5,537 bases of DNA from Pseudomonadota bacterium (GTDB lineage Bacteria; Myxococcota_A; Polyangia; Polyangiales; Polyangiaceae): positions 1-5,537 of the forward strand of contig JAEYOT010000085.1 in the NCBI GenBank assembly GCA_023411445.1, written 5' to 3'. Position 1 is the stretch's first letter, and the number at the start of each line of letters is the position of its first letter. Shown piece by piece: positions 1-5,511 of the stretch. Made by a program: the position numbers and the translations under genes. The notes beneath the pieces are model-generated. The model was not told the origin of the DNA, did no database searches, and saw only the letters and a list, made by a program, of their open reading frames with translations.

Positions 1-115
1 CCGCGAGCGTGGGGACCCAGATGACGCGAAAGCCGAGCTCATCCAGCTCCTCCATCACACCGCCGAGCGTGCCGGTGGCCGGATCGACCACCAGGACTTG
101 CTTGTCGGTCGTCAC
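1..115 (-). CDS. Receiver-like (CheY-fold) response regulator, N-terminal fragment cut by window edge
   Basis: Reading the minus strand from a GTG at 115-113 gives 38 codons with no stop before the window edge. The product starts MTTDKQVLVVDP and continues through a helix-like stretch (GGVMEELDELG) into FRVIWVPTL. This matches the beta1-alpha1-beta2 start of a receiver domain: a hydrophobic strand ending in Asp at residue 11, a helix, then a second strand. Most receivers have two acidic residues after beta1; here the second position is Pro (DP), so the acidic pocket may be altered. The start overlaps the stop of the upstream receiver gene by four bases (GTGA), a classic sign of translational coupling, so both proteins are probably made together. 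The phosphoacceptor Asp and any output domain lie outside the window, so the full product and its activity cannot be judged. Confidence 0.7.
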   Translation of the reverse strand, partial: MTTDKQVLVVDPATGTLGGVMEELDELGFRVIWVPTLA

Positions 116-549
116 TTGCTGCCGGTCCTGATCGACTCGGAGCCCGCAGTCGGCAGCGCGGTGGAGTGAAAGCCGGGTGCCCTGCCGAACAGGGCCTTGT
201 CGATCGCTTTCCACAGCAGATCTGCTTTCACGGGCTTGAGGATCCAGGCGTTGGCGCCCACCTTCTTGCCCTCATCCACGCGCGAGCCAGCCGCATCCGA
301 GGTCAGGATGAAAATCGGAGTCTCCGCGTAGTCCGGGATGCGACGCAGCTCCTCGATCATGCGCAAGCCATCCATGATGGGCATGTGGACGTCGACCAGC
401 ACGAGGTCGATCTGGTTCTCTCGCGCGCGCCACAGCCCTTCCCGGCCGTTCTCGGCCTCGATCACGCGTGCGCCCCGCTTCTCCAGCTCGGCCCGCAGCT
501 GAGCACGAACGGCGAAGGAATCATCCACGACTAGGATCTGCCAACTCAC
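112..549 (-). CDS. Single-domain CheY-like response regulator
   Basis: This 145-aa protein is almost entirely one receiver domain (residues about 4-120) with a short, probably disordered tail. Family landmarks are all visible: acidic pair D9-D10 after strand VLVVDD-type beta1 (ILVVDD), phosphoacceptor D53 in LVLVDVHMPIMDG, the switch Thr T83 in ILTSD, an aromatic W102 at the usual Tyr/Phe switch position, and K105-P106 in WILKPV. It should therefore be phosphorylated by a histidine kinase and signal through protein contacts, since no DNA-binding or enzymatic output domain follows. The start is GTG at 549, supported by a GGAGG 7 bases upstream. It is the first gene of a minus-strand pair, overlapping the next receiver gene by 4 bp. 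The CheX-like gene on the other strand is a possible phosphatase partner. No kinase is in the window, so the pathway (chemotaxis-like or other) is unknown. Confidence 0.92.
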   Translation of the reverse strand: MSWQILVVDDSFAVRAQLRAELEKRGARVIEAENGREGLWRARENQIDLVLVDVHMPIMDGLRMIEELRRIPDYAETPIFILTSDAAGSRVDEGKKVGANAWILKPVKADLLWKAIDKALFGRAPGFHSTALPTAGSESIRTGSK

Positions 550-556
550 AGGCTCG

Positions 557-561
557 CCTCC
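557..561 (-). promoter_or_regulatory. Shine-Dalgarno site of the CheY-like gene
   Basis: On the minus strand GGAGG lies 7 bases before the GTG start at 549. This is an ideal ribosome binding site and is the reason for choosing the GTG, as there is no ATG that would keep the complete first beta strand and acidic pair. Confidence 0.8.
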
Positions 562-663
562 AATCCCCCATCATCCGTGCTCGCGCGCGGCCTCGCAAGT
601 CCATCGCTTGCCGCCCGGTTATTTCAGCCTCACGCGACGAGGGCGGCTCGCCGCGCTCTTGGC

Positions 664-692
664 TTGAGCTGGGAGCGAGCTGTCGATAGCCT
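664..692 (+). promoter_or_regulatory. Possible promoter for a leaderless transcript of the repeat-tailed membrane protein gene
   Basis: TTGAGC (664-669, 4 of 6 matches to the sigma70 -35 box) and TAGCCT (687-692, 3 of 6 to the -10 box) are 17 bases apart. The implied transcription start is at or next to the A of the ATG at 699. No Shine-Dalgarno sequence can be seen before that ATG, which fits leaderless translation. The matches are weak and the consensus is that of Escherichia coli, so this is a suggestion only. The surrounding 149-bp region (550-698) separates divergent genes and must hold promoters for both; I saw no other convincing element in it. Confidence 0.25.
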
Positions 693-698
693 GGTCTG

Positions 699-1598
699 AT
701 GCAACCTGGCGGATTTGGCGGCGGTCAAGGCAACGGTTACCCACCCGGTTACCCGCCCGGAGGTGCGCCTCCGGGGGCTCCTGGATTTGCGGGGGCGCCC
801 CAGCCAGGGCATCAGCCGCAATACGGCGCGCAGCCGGGTCAGCCGCAGTACGGCGCGCAGCCAGGTCAGTATGGCGCTCCGCAGCCGGGCCAGTACGGCG
901 CTCCGCCGCAGCCGGGCGTGCCGCAGCCGTATGGTGCGCCTCCCGGCTTCGCTCCGCAGCAACCTGGCGGGTTCGGCGCGCCGGGAGCCTATCCGGGCGT
1001 GCCGGGCGCAGCGCAGGTGGGCGCGCCGCCTGCGGCGGCGTTCGACGGGATGCAGGTGCAGGTGCCTGGCGTTATGATGAGCGCTGGACAGGGCTCCTCG
1101 TTCGGGCACGCACAGTCCGCGCTCAAAGGTGCGGGCGGCATGATGACGGCGATGAAGTGGGGGTTCGTCGCCATCGGTGGTCTGTGCGTGGTGGGTGGGA
1201 TCGTCCTGGCCGCGGCGGTGGAGGTCGTTACCGGTGTCTCGCTGGCCTTCACGGGCGTGGTGTTCGTGCTGGTGGCGCTGCTGGTGCTGCCGCGCTTCTC
1301 CGGCATGCTCGGCCAAGCTACGGCGATGGTGGATGGCTTCGCCGCCAAGGAGCGCCTGGCTCAGACGGGCGTGCTGGCCAACGGCAAGCTGCTCAGCGTG
1401 CAGCAGACAGGACGGCTCGTGAATTTCAACCCCGAGATCGCGGCGCTCGTGGAGGTTCACCACCCACAGCTCGGCCCCTACCAGACGCAGACCACCGCCA
1501 TCGTGCCGCAGATCGCGATCCCCCGCGCGCAGCCGGGCGCGCCGGTGCAGGTGCGAGTGAACCCGCAGGATCAGCACGACATCGCGCTCGTCTTCTGA
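699..1598 (+). CDS. Membrane protein with Pro/Gly/Gln/Tyr-rich repeat tail, two transmembrane helices and small C-terminal domain
   Basis: I do not recognise a named family. The 299-aa product has three parts. Residues 1 to about 113 are low complexity, rich in Pro, Gly, Gln, Ala and Tyr, with short degenerate repeats of the type QYGAQPGQ at 41-73. Residues about 154-174 and 179-198 are two hydrophobic helices joined by a very short turn (around VVTG), a membrane hairpin that puts both ends on the same side, most likely the cytoplasm. Residues about 219-299 form a soluble, beta-rich module with a [17 protein letters not shown] core, a later [15 protein letters not shown] and a terminal DIALVF. 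This pattern resembles small modules in actinobacterial and myxobacterial membrane proteins that carry a 'TG-x-VN-x-NP' core; the resemblance is from memory. Start is ATG 699, without a visible Shine-Dalgarno. Such tails often mediate multivalent protein contacts, but function is unknown. The gene is followed by a hairpin. Confidence 0.85.
   Translation: MQPGGFGGGQGNGYPPGYPPGGAPPGAPGFAGAPQPGHQPQYGAQPGQPQYGAQPGQYGAPQPGQYGAPPQPGVPQPYGAPPGFAPQQPGGFGAPGAYPGVPGAAQVGAPPAAAFDGMQVQVPGVMMSAGQGSSFGHAQSALKGAGGMMTAMKWGFVAIGGLCVVGGIVLAAAVEVVTGVSLAFTGVVFVLVALLVLPRFSGMLGQATAMVDGFAAKERLAQTGVLANGKLLSVQQTGRLVNFNPEIAALVEVHHPQLGPYQTQTTAIVPQIAIPRAQPGAPVQVRVNPQDQHDIALVF
819..917 (+). repeat. Degenerate short tandem repeats encoding [12 protein letters not shown] units
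   Basis: Four imperfect units follow each other in frame: [25 protein letters not shown] and YGAPPQPG (residues 41-73 of the membrane protein). At DNA level each unit has the core TA(C/T)GGCGC followed by CAGCC(G/A)GG. The units are 24-27 bp and in frame, so length change by slippage or recombination would keep the reading frame. Confidence 0.75.
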
Positions 1599-1615
1599 GG
1601 GAGGTGTGCGCTCGA

Positions 1616-1639
1616 GGCTCCGGGGTGCGTGCCGGAGCC
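1616..1639 (+). terminator. Hairpin downstream of the membrane protein gene, possible terminator
   Basis: GGCTCCGG (1616-1623) and CCGGAGCC (1632-1639) form a perfect 8-bp GC-rich stem around an 8-nt loop, starting 17 bases after the stop codon at 1598. No T-run follows, so it is not a textbook intrinsic terminator; it could terminate weakly, stabilise the 3' end, or need a factor. It separates the membrane protein gene from the CheX-like gene. Confidence 0.45.
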
Positions 1640-1759
1640 ACCCATCGCGAGCCGCGGGTGAGCGCGACCAGAAAAATCGAACCCTCGCCCCACGAAAGGA
1701 TGGGTCGCGCCGCGTTCACCTCGGCGCGGTCATCCATCGTGAACAGAGTCAGCGCGAAG

Positions 1760-2338
1760 ATGAGCCGCTTCTCGGCGCGGCCGGCGGAGGCTGCCGCCTC
1801 ACCGGCAGCGGCCGTCAGTGTGCGCGGCGCGATCGACGCGCTGGTGCAAAGCTCCTTGGTCGATCTGTTCGCGGCGTACCAGGTAGCCGTAGCACCGCTG
1901 CCTCGTCACAGCGCGGGTCGCCTCCCGCCCGTGCCGGAGGTGACCGCGGCGATCGCCTTCGTGCGCAAGGAAGCGCAGGTCTTCTCCGGTCGCATGACGC
2001 TGTCATTGCCCAGCGCGGTGCTGGAGCTCACCAAGCACGGCAGCGGCCGCGATGTGCGCGGGGACTGGGCGCGCGAGCTGGCTAACCAGCTCATCGGGCG
2101 CATCAAGAACCGCTTGCTGCAGTTCAGCGTGCGGCTGGAGACGGGCGCTACCGCGACGTTGGACTCCGGCCAGCTCTCCCAGCACCTGGCGCTTTCGGCC
2201 AGCAGCGTGCGCGTTTATTCCGGTCGTACCTTGCGCGGCGAAGCACTGGTCACCTTGGAAGGCATGCCGGACGACTCTCAGCTCGTCTACCTGGGACCGG
2301 TGAATGTCGCCTCAGAGGGCGACGTCATCCTGTTCTGA
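1760..2338 (+). CDS. CheX-like (CheC/CheX/FliY-type phosphatase family) protein
   Basis: The product, 192 aa from the chosen ATG, has a 20-residue Ala/Ser-rich N-terminus and then a CheX-like domain: an amphipathic first helix (about 23-45), strands around VTAAIAFVR and [10 protein letters not shown], and the signature helix [19 protein letters not shown] (102-120). This helix contains D102-x3-E106-x2-N109; in CheC, CheX and FliY the Glu and Asn of this motif carry out dephosphorylation of phospho-CheY. The Pro normally 22 residues after the Asn is replaced by Thr131. The family and the nearby receiver genes suggest it controls their phosphorylation or binds them, an inference. The open frame extends far upstream; ATG 1700 (212 aa), GTG 1739 and GTG 1658 are alternative starts and none has a good Shine-Dalgarno. 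I chose ATG 1760 because the conserved domain starts soon after it. A hairpin follows 3 bases after the stop. Confidence 0.75.
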   Translation: MSRFSARPAEAAASPAAAVSVRGAIDALVQSSLVDLFAAYQVAVAPLPRHSAGRLPPVPEVTAAIAFVRKEAQVFSGRMTLSLPSAVLELTKHGSGRDVRGDWARELANQLIGRIKNRLLQFSVRLETGATATLDSGQLSQHLALSASSVRVYSGRTLRGEALVTLEGMPDDSQLVYLGPVNVASEGDVILF

Positions 2339-2341
2339 GCT

Positions 2342-2361
2342 GCCGGAGCGCTGCGTCCGGC
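2342..2361 (+). terminator. Hairpin just after the CheX-like gene, possible terminator
   Basis: GCCGGA (2342-2347) and TCCGGC (2356-2361) form a 6-bp stem with an 8-nt loop, beginning 3 bases after the stop codon at 2338. It resembles the hairpin at 1616-1639 in stem composition and loop size. There is no T-run, so termination is uncertain. Confidence 0.4.
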
Positions 2362-2403
2362 TCGGGGGCCGCAATCGTCGCCTGCGCGGATTTGGGCGTA
2401 GTG

Positions 2404-2458
2404 GCAGAGTAACCTCTGCGTCTCCCTTTCTGAGACGCGCGGCGTCACGATCGACGCT
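2404..2458 (+). promoter_or_regulatory. Cluster of three dyads in the leader of the metal-resistance operon
   Basis: Three inverted repeats lie end to end in the 145-bp gap before the lipoprotein gene. The first is GCAGAG/CTCTGC (2404-2409 and 2414-2419, 4-nt loop). The second is GCGTCTC/GAGACGC (2418-2424 and 2432-2438, 7-nt spacer), sharing two bases with the first. The third is GCGTC/GACGC (2442-2446 and 2453-2457, 6-nt loop). GACGC at 2434-2438 can also pair with GCGTC at 2442-2446, so alternative RNA folds exist. The second dyad has the 7-7-7 spacing of MerR/CueR-type operators. It may be a metal-responsive operator, an attenuator, or both; no clear -35 or -10 elements flank it. Confidence 0.4.
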
Positions 2459-2483
2459 GAGCGGCCTATTGCACGAGGACGTC

Positions 2484-2792
2484 ATGAAGCAAGCAGTACT
2501 GATTGCGCTGGTTTCCGTGGTGCTCGGCGGCTGCGCCTCGGGCGAGCTGGTTGTTCCTGCGGATCATCCGGCGAGCCCGCACGCAGCCAGCGCCGAGCTG
2601 CCGGAAGTGGCTGCGCTCTCGCCGGGCTACGGCAGCGCGAGCACGGCCGAGGCGCCAGCTCACACGCACGACCACGCCGCGCCCACCGCCACCGTCTACA
2701 CCTGCCCCATGCACCCGGAGATCACGCGGAGCGAGCCGGGTAGCTGCCCCATCTGCAAGATGGATTTGGTGCCGAAGAAAGCGGATAAGTAG
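2484..2792 (+). CDS. Small lipoprotein with C-terminal heavy-metal-binding domain
   Basis: The 102-aa product starts with a lipoprotein signal peptide ([17 protein letters not shown]): lysine, hydrophobic core and lipobox LGGC with lipidated C17. Ala and Ser follow the Cys, with no Asp at +2, so by the enterobacterial Lol rule it would go to the outer membrane. A flexible Ala/Pro/Ser-rich linker (18-70) includes a His cluster, H60, H62 and H64. The C-terminus (72-98) is a heavy-metal-binding domain of the kind found in copper and silver efflux adaptors and P-type ATPases: YTCPMHPEI, then [13 protein letters not shown], with likely ligands C74, M76, H77, C88, C91 and M93. Usually the second motif reads CPxCGM; here Lys92 replaces Gly. 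Start ATG 2484 has GAGG five bases upstream. It is the first gene of the metal operon and overlaps the TolC-type gene by one base. Likely role: periplasmic or surface metal capture or delivery, inferred. Confidence 0.88.
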   Translation: MKQAVLIALVSVVLGGCASGELVVPADHPASPHAASAELPEVAALSPGYGSASTAEAPAHTHDHAAPTATVYTCPMHPEITRSEPGSCPICKMDLVPKKADK

Positions 2793-4168
2793 TGCGCACC
2801 GTCGTCGCTCTCGGCCTTTCGTTGCCGCTGCTCGCCTGCTCGCCGGCACGCGTCGACTACGGCGCGCTCACGCGTGCAGCCGAAGAGCGACAGCGCGCCG
2901 TTGGCCTGGCGGCGGAGACGGACAACGTGGGCGTCGCCGCGCTACTCTCGCGACCGCTCAGCGCGGACAGCGCTGCGCGCGTGGCGGTGCTCAACAACCA
3001 GGCAGCGCGCGCCGCGGTCGAAGAGCTCGGCATCGCGGAAGCGGAGCTGGTCGGCGCTCGCCGTCTCCCGAATCCCACCCTGGAGGCAGCGCTGCGTTTC
3101 GAGGGCGAAGAGCGGCCGGCCATCGAGCTCGGCGCGATGCTCGATCTCAGCGACCTCTTGCTCTACGCTGCCCGCTCGGGCGCGGCTTCCTCGGAGGTCG
3201 AGGCCGCCAAGCTCTCCGCCGTCGGCGCGGTGCTGGACGTCTCGTTCGAGGCGCGTCGCGCCTTTTTACGTCACCAGGCGGACGTAGCGCTGCTGTCGCT
3301 CCGGCGCGAGGTGCTGAGCACGTTCGACGCGGCGGCGGAGCTGGCGCAGCGCCTGCGCGCCGCCGGCAACATCACCGAGCTGGACGCGGCCAATCAACGG
3401 AGCTTGTTCGAGGAGGCGCGCTTCCAGCTGCAGCGCGCGGAGCTGGCTGCGGCGGCGAGCCGCGAAGAGCTCAGCGCGCTGCTGGGCGTGTGGGGGGCTG
3501 GCGCGCGCTTTCGCATCGAGCCCGAGCTGCCGGCGCCGCCGCAGCGGCAGCTGGACGTCGCGCGGCTCGAGAGCACAGCCGTGGAGCGCAGCCTGGAGCT
3601 TGCCATCATCCGCCAGCGCTTCGCGGGCGCTGCTGCTCGTGGTGACGTGGCCCGCGCGCGCGCCTTCTTGCCTGAGCTGAAGGCGGGCGTGGTCGCCGAG
3701 CGCGAGGAGAGGTGGTCGCTCGGTCCGGCCGTGGAGCTCGAGCTGCCGCTCTTCTACCAAGGGCAGGCCGAGCGAGGCGTGGCCGCAGCGCAGCAGCGCC
3801 AGCAGCGCTACCTGTACGCCGATCAGGCCGTGCGTCTGCGGGCTTCCGCGCGCAGCGCGGCCACGCGCTTACGAGCCGCCGCGGACGCGACGCGCTACTA
3901 CCGAGAAGTCCTGCTGCCGCTGCGTGAGCGCGTGGTGGAGGAGAGCCAGCTCCAATATAACGGCATGCTGATCGGCCTGTTTCAGCTGCTTCAAGCCAAG
4001 CGCGATGAAGTCGAGGCGCGCGCCGCTTACGTCGAGCAGCTGCGCGATTTTTGGCTGGCGCGGACGGACGTGGAGCAGCTGCTCTCCGGGCGCTTCGTGT
4101 CGGTGGGTGCTGCAGCGATCCCGGTCGCCTCACCGAGCGGGGGCTCTTCCGGGGTGGACGATCACTGA
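2792..4168 (+). CDS. TolC-family outer-membrane efflux lipoprotein (CusC/CzcC-like)
   Basis: The 458-aa product has a short lipoprotein signal peptide ending in lipobox LLAC (C16), as in CusC and OprM relatives. The mature protein is long, helical and Ala/Glu/Arg-rich with the two-repeat layout of outer membrane efflux proteins. Recognisable marks are RLPNPTLE (91-98), AGNITELDAANQR (191-203) in the first repeat, and ELELPLFYQGQAERG (315-329) with the QYNGMLIGLFQLLQAKRDEVEA-type segment (388-409) in the second. Such proteins form trimeric channels across the outer membrane and periplasm. The nearby metal-binding lipoprotein and copper oxidase point to heavy-metal, probably copper, export. Start is GTG 2792, whose G is also the last base of the preceding stop (TAGTG), implying coupling; the lipobox position supports this start. 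No RND pump or membrane-fusion adaptor gene is present in the operon, so its inner-membrane partner must be encoded elsewhere or be absent. Confidence 0.92.
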   Translation: MRTVVALGLSLPLLACSPARVDYGALTRAAEERQRAVGLAAETDNVGVAALLSRPLSADSAARVAVLNNQAARAAVEELGIAEAELVGARRLPNPTLEAALRFEGEERPAIELGAMLDLSDLLLYAARSGAASSEVEAAKLSAVGAVLDVSFEARRAFLRHQADVALLSLRREVLSTFDAAAELAQRLRAAGNITELDAANQRSLFEEARFQLQRAELAAAASREELSALLGVWGAGARFRIEPELPAPPQRQLDVARLESTAVERSLELAIIRQRFAGAAARGDVARARAFLPELKAGVVAEREERWSLGPAVELELPLFYQGQAERGVAAAQQRQQRYLYADQAVRLRASARSAATRLRAAADATRYYREVLLPLRERVVEESQLQYNGMLIGLFQLLQAKRDEVEARAAYVEQLRDFWLARTDVEQLLSGRFVSVGAAAIPVASPSGGSSGVDDH

Positions 4169-4176
4169 GCAATGCG

Positions 4177-5511
4177 ATGAACGAGTCGAAGCATCCCCAT
4201 TCCTCCGTTAGTAGGCGCGAAGTGCTCACCAGCGGCGCGCTCGCCGCCACGGCGCTAGTCAGCACGCTCACCGAGGCCGCAGCGGCGGCAGAGCCGGGAG
4301 CAGCTGCGCTCGGCTACCGCCCCGTCGTGGTCCCGAACGGCTCGAAGCTGCCGTGGAAGGTCGTCGACGGGGTGAAGGTGTTTCACCTGGTGGCCGAGGA
4401 GGTGGAGCACGAGATCGCTCCAGGGCTCCGGGTCAAGTGTTGGGGTTACAACGGCTTCGTCCACGGCCCCACGATCGAAGCCGTGGAGGGTGACCGCGTG
4501 CGCATCTACGTCACCAATCGTCTGCAGGCCGCCACCACCGTGCACTGGCACGGCCTGCTGCTGCCGAACGGGATGGATGGCGTCGGCGGCTTGACGCAGA
4601 AGTCGATTCGCCCAGGCGAGACCTTCAAGTACGAGTTCACGCTGCGGCAGACCGGCACGTGCATGTATCACTCGCACCACGACGAGATGACGCAGATGGC
4701 GCTGGGCCTGACCGGCTTGTTCATCATCCACCCTCGCCAGCAGCGCGGCCCGCGCGTCGATCGAGATTTTGCCCTGCTCTTGCACGAGTGGGCGATCAAG
4801 CCGGGCGCCGCACGCCCGGATCCGAACGAGATGTCGGACTTCAACGTGCTAACGCTGAACGGGCGCGCCTTTCCGGGCACCGACCCGCTGGTGGTCAAGA
4901 AGGGCGAGCGCGTGCGGATCCGCTTGGGCAACCTGAGCGCGATGAGCCATCACCCCATCCACCTCCACGGCTACCAATTCTGGATCACGGAGACAGACGG
5001 AGGGGCAATCCCCAGAAGCGCGCAGTGGCCGGACACGACCGTGCTGGTACCGACCGGCGCCACGCGCACCATCGAGCTCGTCGCCGATGAGCCGGGTGAT
5101 TGGGCGCTGCACTGCCACATGACCCACCACGTGATGAACCAGATGGGGCACGGCATCCCCAACATGATCGGCGTGGACGCCGCCGGGCTCGATCAGAAGG
5201 TGCGCAAGCTCTTGCCCGCCTACATGACCATGGGTCAAACCGGGATGGACGGCGAGCACCAGATGCCGGCGCCGAAGAACAGCATCCCGATGCTGGGCGG
5301 CAAGGGTAAGCACGACATCATCACGATGGGCGGCATGTTCACCGTGCTCAAGGTGCGAGAGAACCTGGCCAGCTACGCGGACCCGGGCTGGTACCAGAAC
5401 CCGGAGGGCACGCTGGCGAGCGCCGCGCCCGCCGCGGACCTGGCGCGCGACGGCATCGATCCACAGGCGCCGCCCCGCGGTGACGCGAGCAAGAACGTTC
5501 GCTTCGGCTGA
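4177..5511 (+). CDS. Tat-exported two-domain multicopper oxidase, probable copper (Cu(I)) oxidase
   Basis: The 444-aa protein begins with a Tat signal peptide: SRREVL with R13-R14, a hydrophobic stretch and an Ala-rich cleavage region near residue 38. Domain 1 (about 65-190) carries trinuclear-site ligands H123-W-H125 and H165-S-H167. Domain 2 (about 195-335) carries HPIHLHG (H259, H262, H264) and H312-C313-H314-x3-H318-x4-M323, giving the complete type 1 copper site with axial Met and the remaining trinuclear ligands. Domain 1 has Ser instead of the type 1 Cys, so the layout matches two-domain (small laccase-like, type B) oxidases, which work as homotrimers. A C-terminal extension (about 330-444) is rich in Met (330, 350, 352, 357, 363, 372, 384, 387), typical of copper-resistance oxidases. 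Likely role: oxidation of periplasmic Cu(I) to Cu(II) with O2. ATG 4177 lies 8 bases after the TolC-type stop; an ATG at 4172 is out of frame. Confidence 0.94.
   Translation: MNESKHPHSSVSRREVLTSGALAATALVSTLTEAAAAAEPGAAALGYRPVVVPNGSKLPWKVVDGVKVFHLVAEEVEHEIAPGLRVKCWGYNGFVHGPTIEAVEGDRVRIYVTNRLQAATTVHWHGLLLPNGMDGVGGLTQKSIRPGETFKYEFTLRQTGTCMYHSHHDEMTQMALGLTGLFIIHPRQQRGPRVDRDFALLLHEWAIKPGAARPDPNEMSDFNVLTLNGRAFPGTDPLVVKKGERVRIRLGNLSAMSHHPIHLHGYQFWITETDGGAIPRSAQWPDTTVLVPTGATRTIELVADEPGDWALHCHMTHHVMNQMGHGIPNMIGVDAAGLDQKVRKLLPAYMTMGQTGMDGEHQMPAPKNSIPMLGGKGKHDIITMGGMFTVLKVRENLASYADPGWYQNPEGTLASAAPAADLARDGIDPQAPPRGDASKNVRFG

Noticed and set aside
166..534. 122-aa plus-strand frame opposite the CheY-like gene
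   Set aside because: Antisense to a receiver with all key residues; no domain pattern of its own.
819..917. Possible CRISPR array
   Set aside because: The repeats are short, contiguous, in frame and coding, with no unique spacers; they are protein tandem repeats.
630..1577. 315-aa open frame on the minus strand opposite the repeat-tailed membrane protein gene
   Set aside because: His- and Arg-rich sequence without domain-like pattern, typical of the antisense of a GC-rich gene. The plus-strand frame has clear repeats, membrane helices and sensible composition.
1640..1705. ACCCATC / GATGGGT inverted repeat between the membrane protein and CheX-like genes
   Set aside because: Only 7 bp with a loop of more than 50 bases; expected by chance in GC-rich DNA.
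1157..1759. Upstream part of the long plus-strand frame leading into the CheX-like gene
   Set aside because: It overlaps the membrane protein gene in another frame for over 400 bp and is Arg/Gly-rich shadow sequence; the conserved domain starts only after about 1820.
2503..3645. 380-aa plus-strand frame overlapping the lipoprotein and TolC-type genes
   Set aside because: Very Arg/Ala/Gly-rich with no motif; it is the +1 shadow of two well-supported genes.
3606..4271. 221-aa minus-strand frame opposite the TolC-type gene end
   Set aside because: Arg/Pro/Ala-rich antisense shadow crossing two plus-strand genes; no recognisable features.
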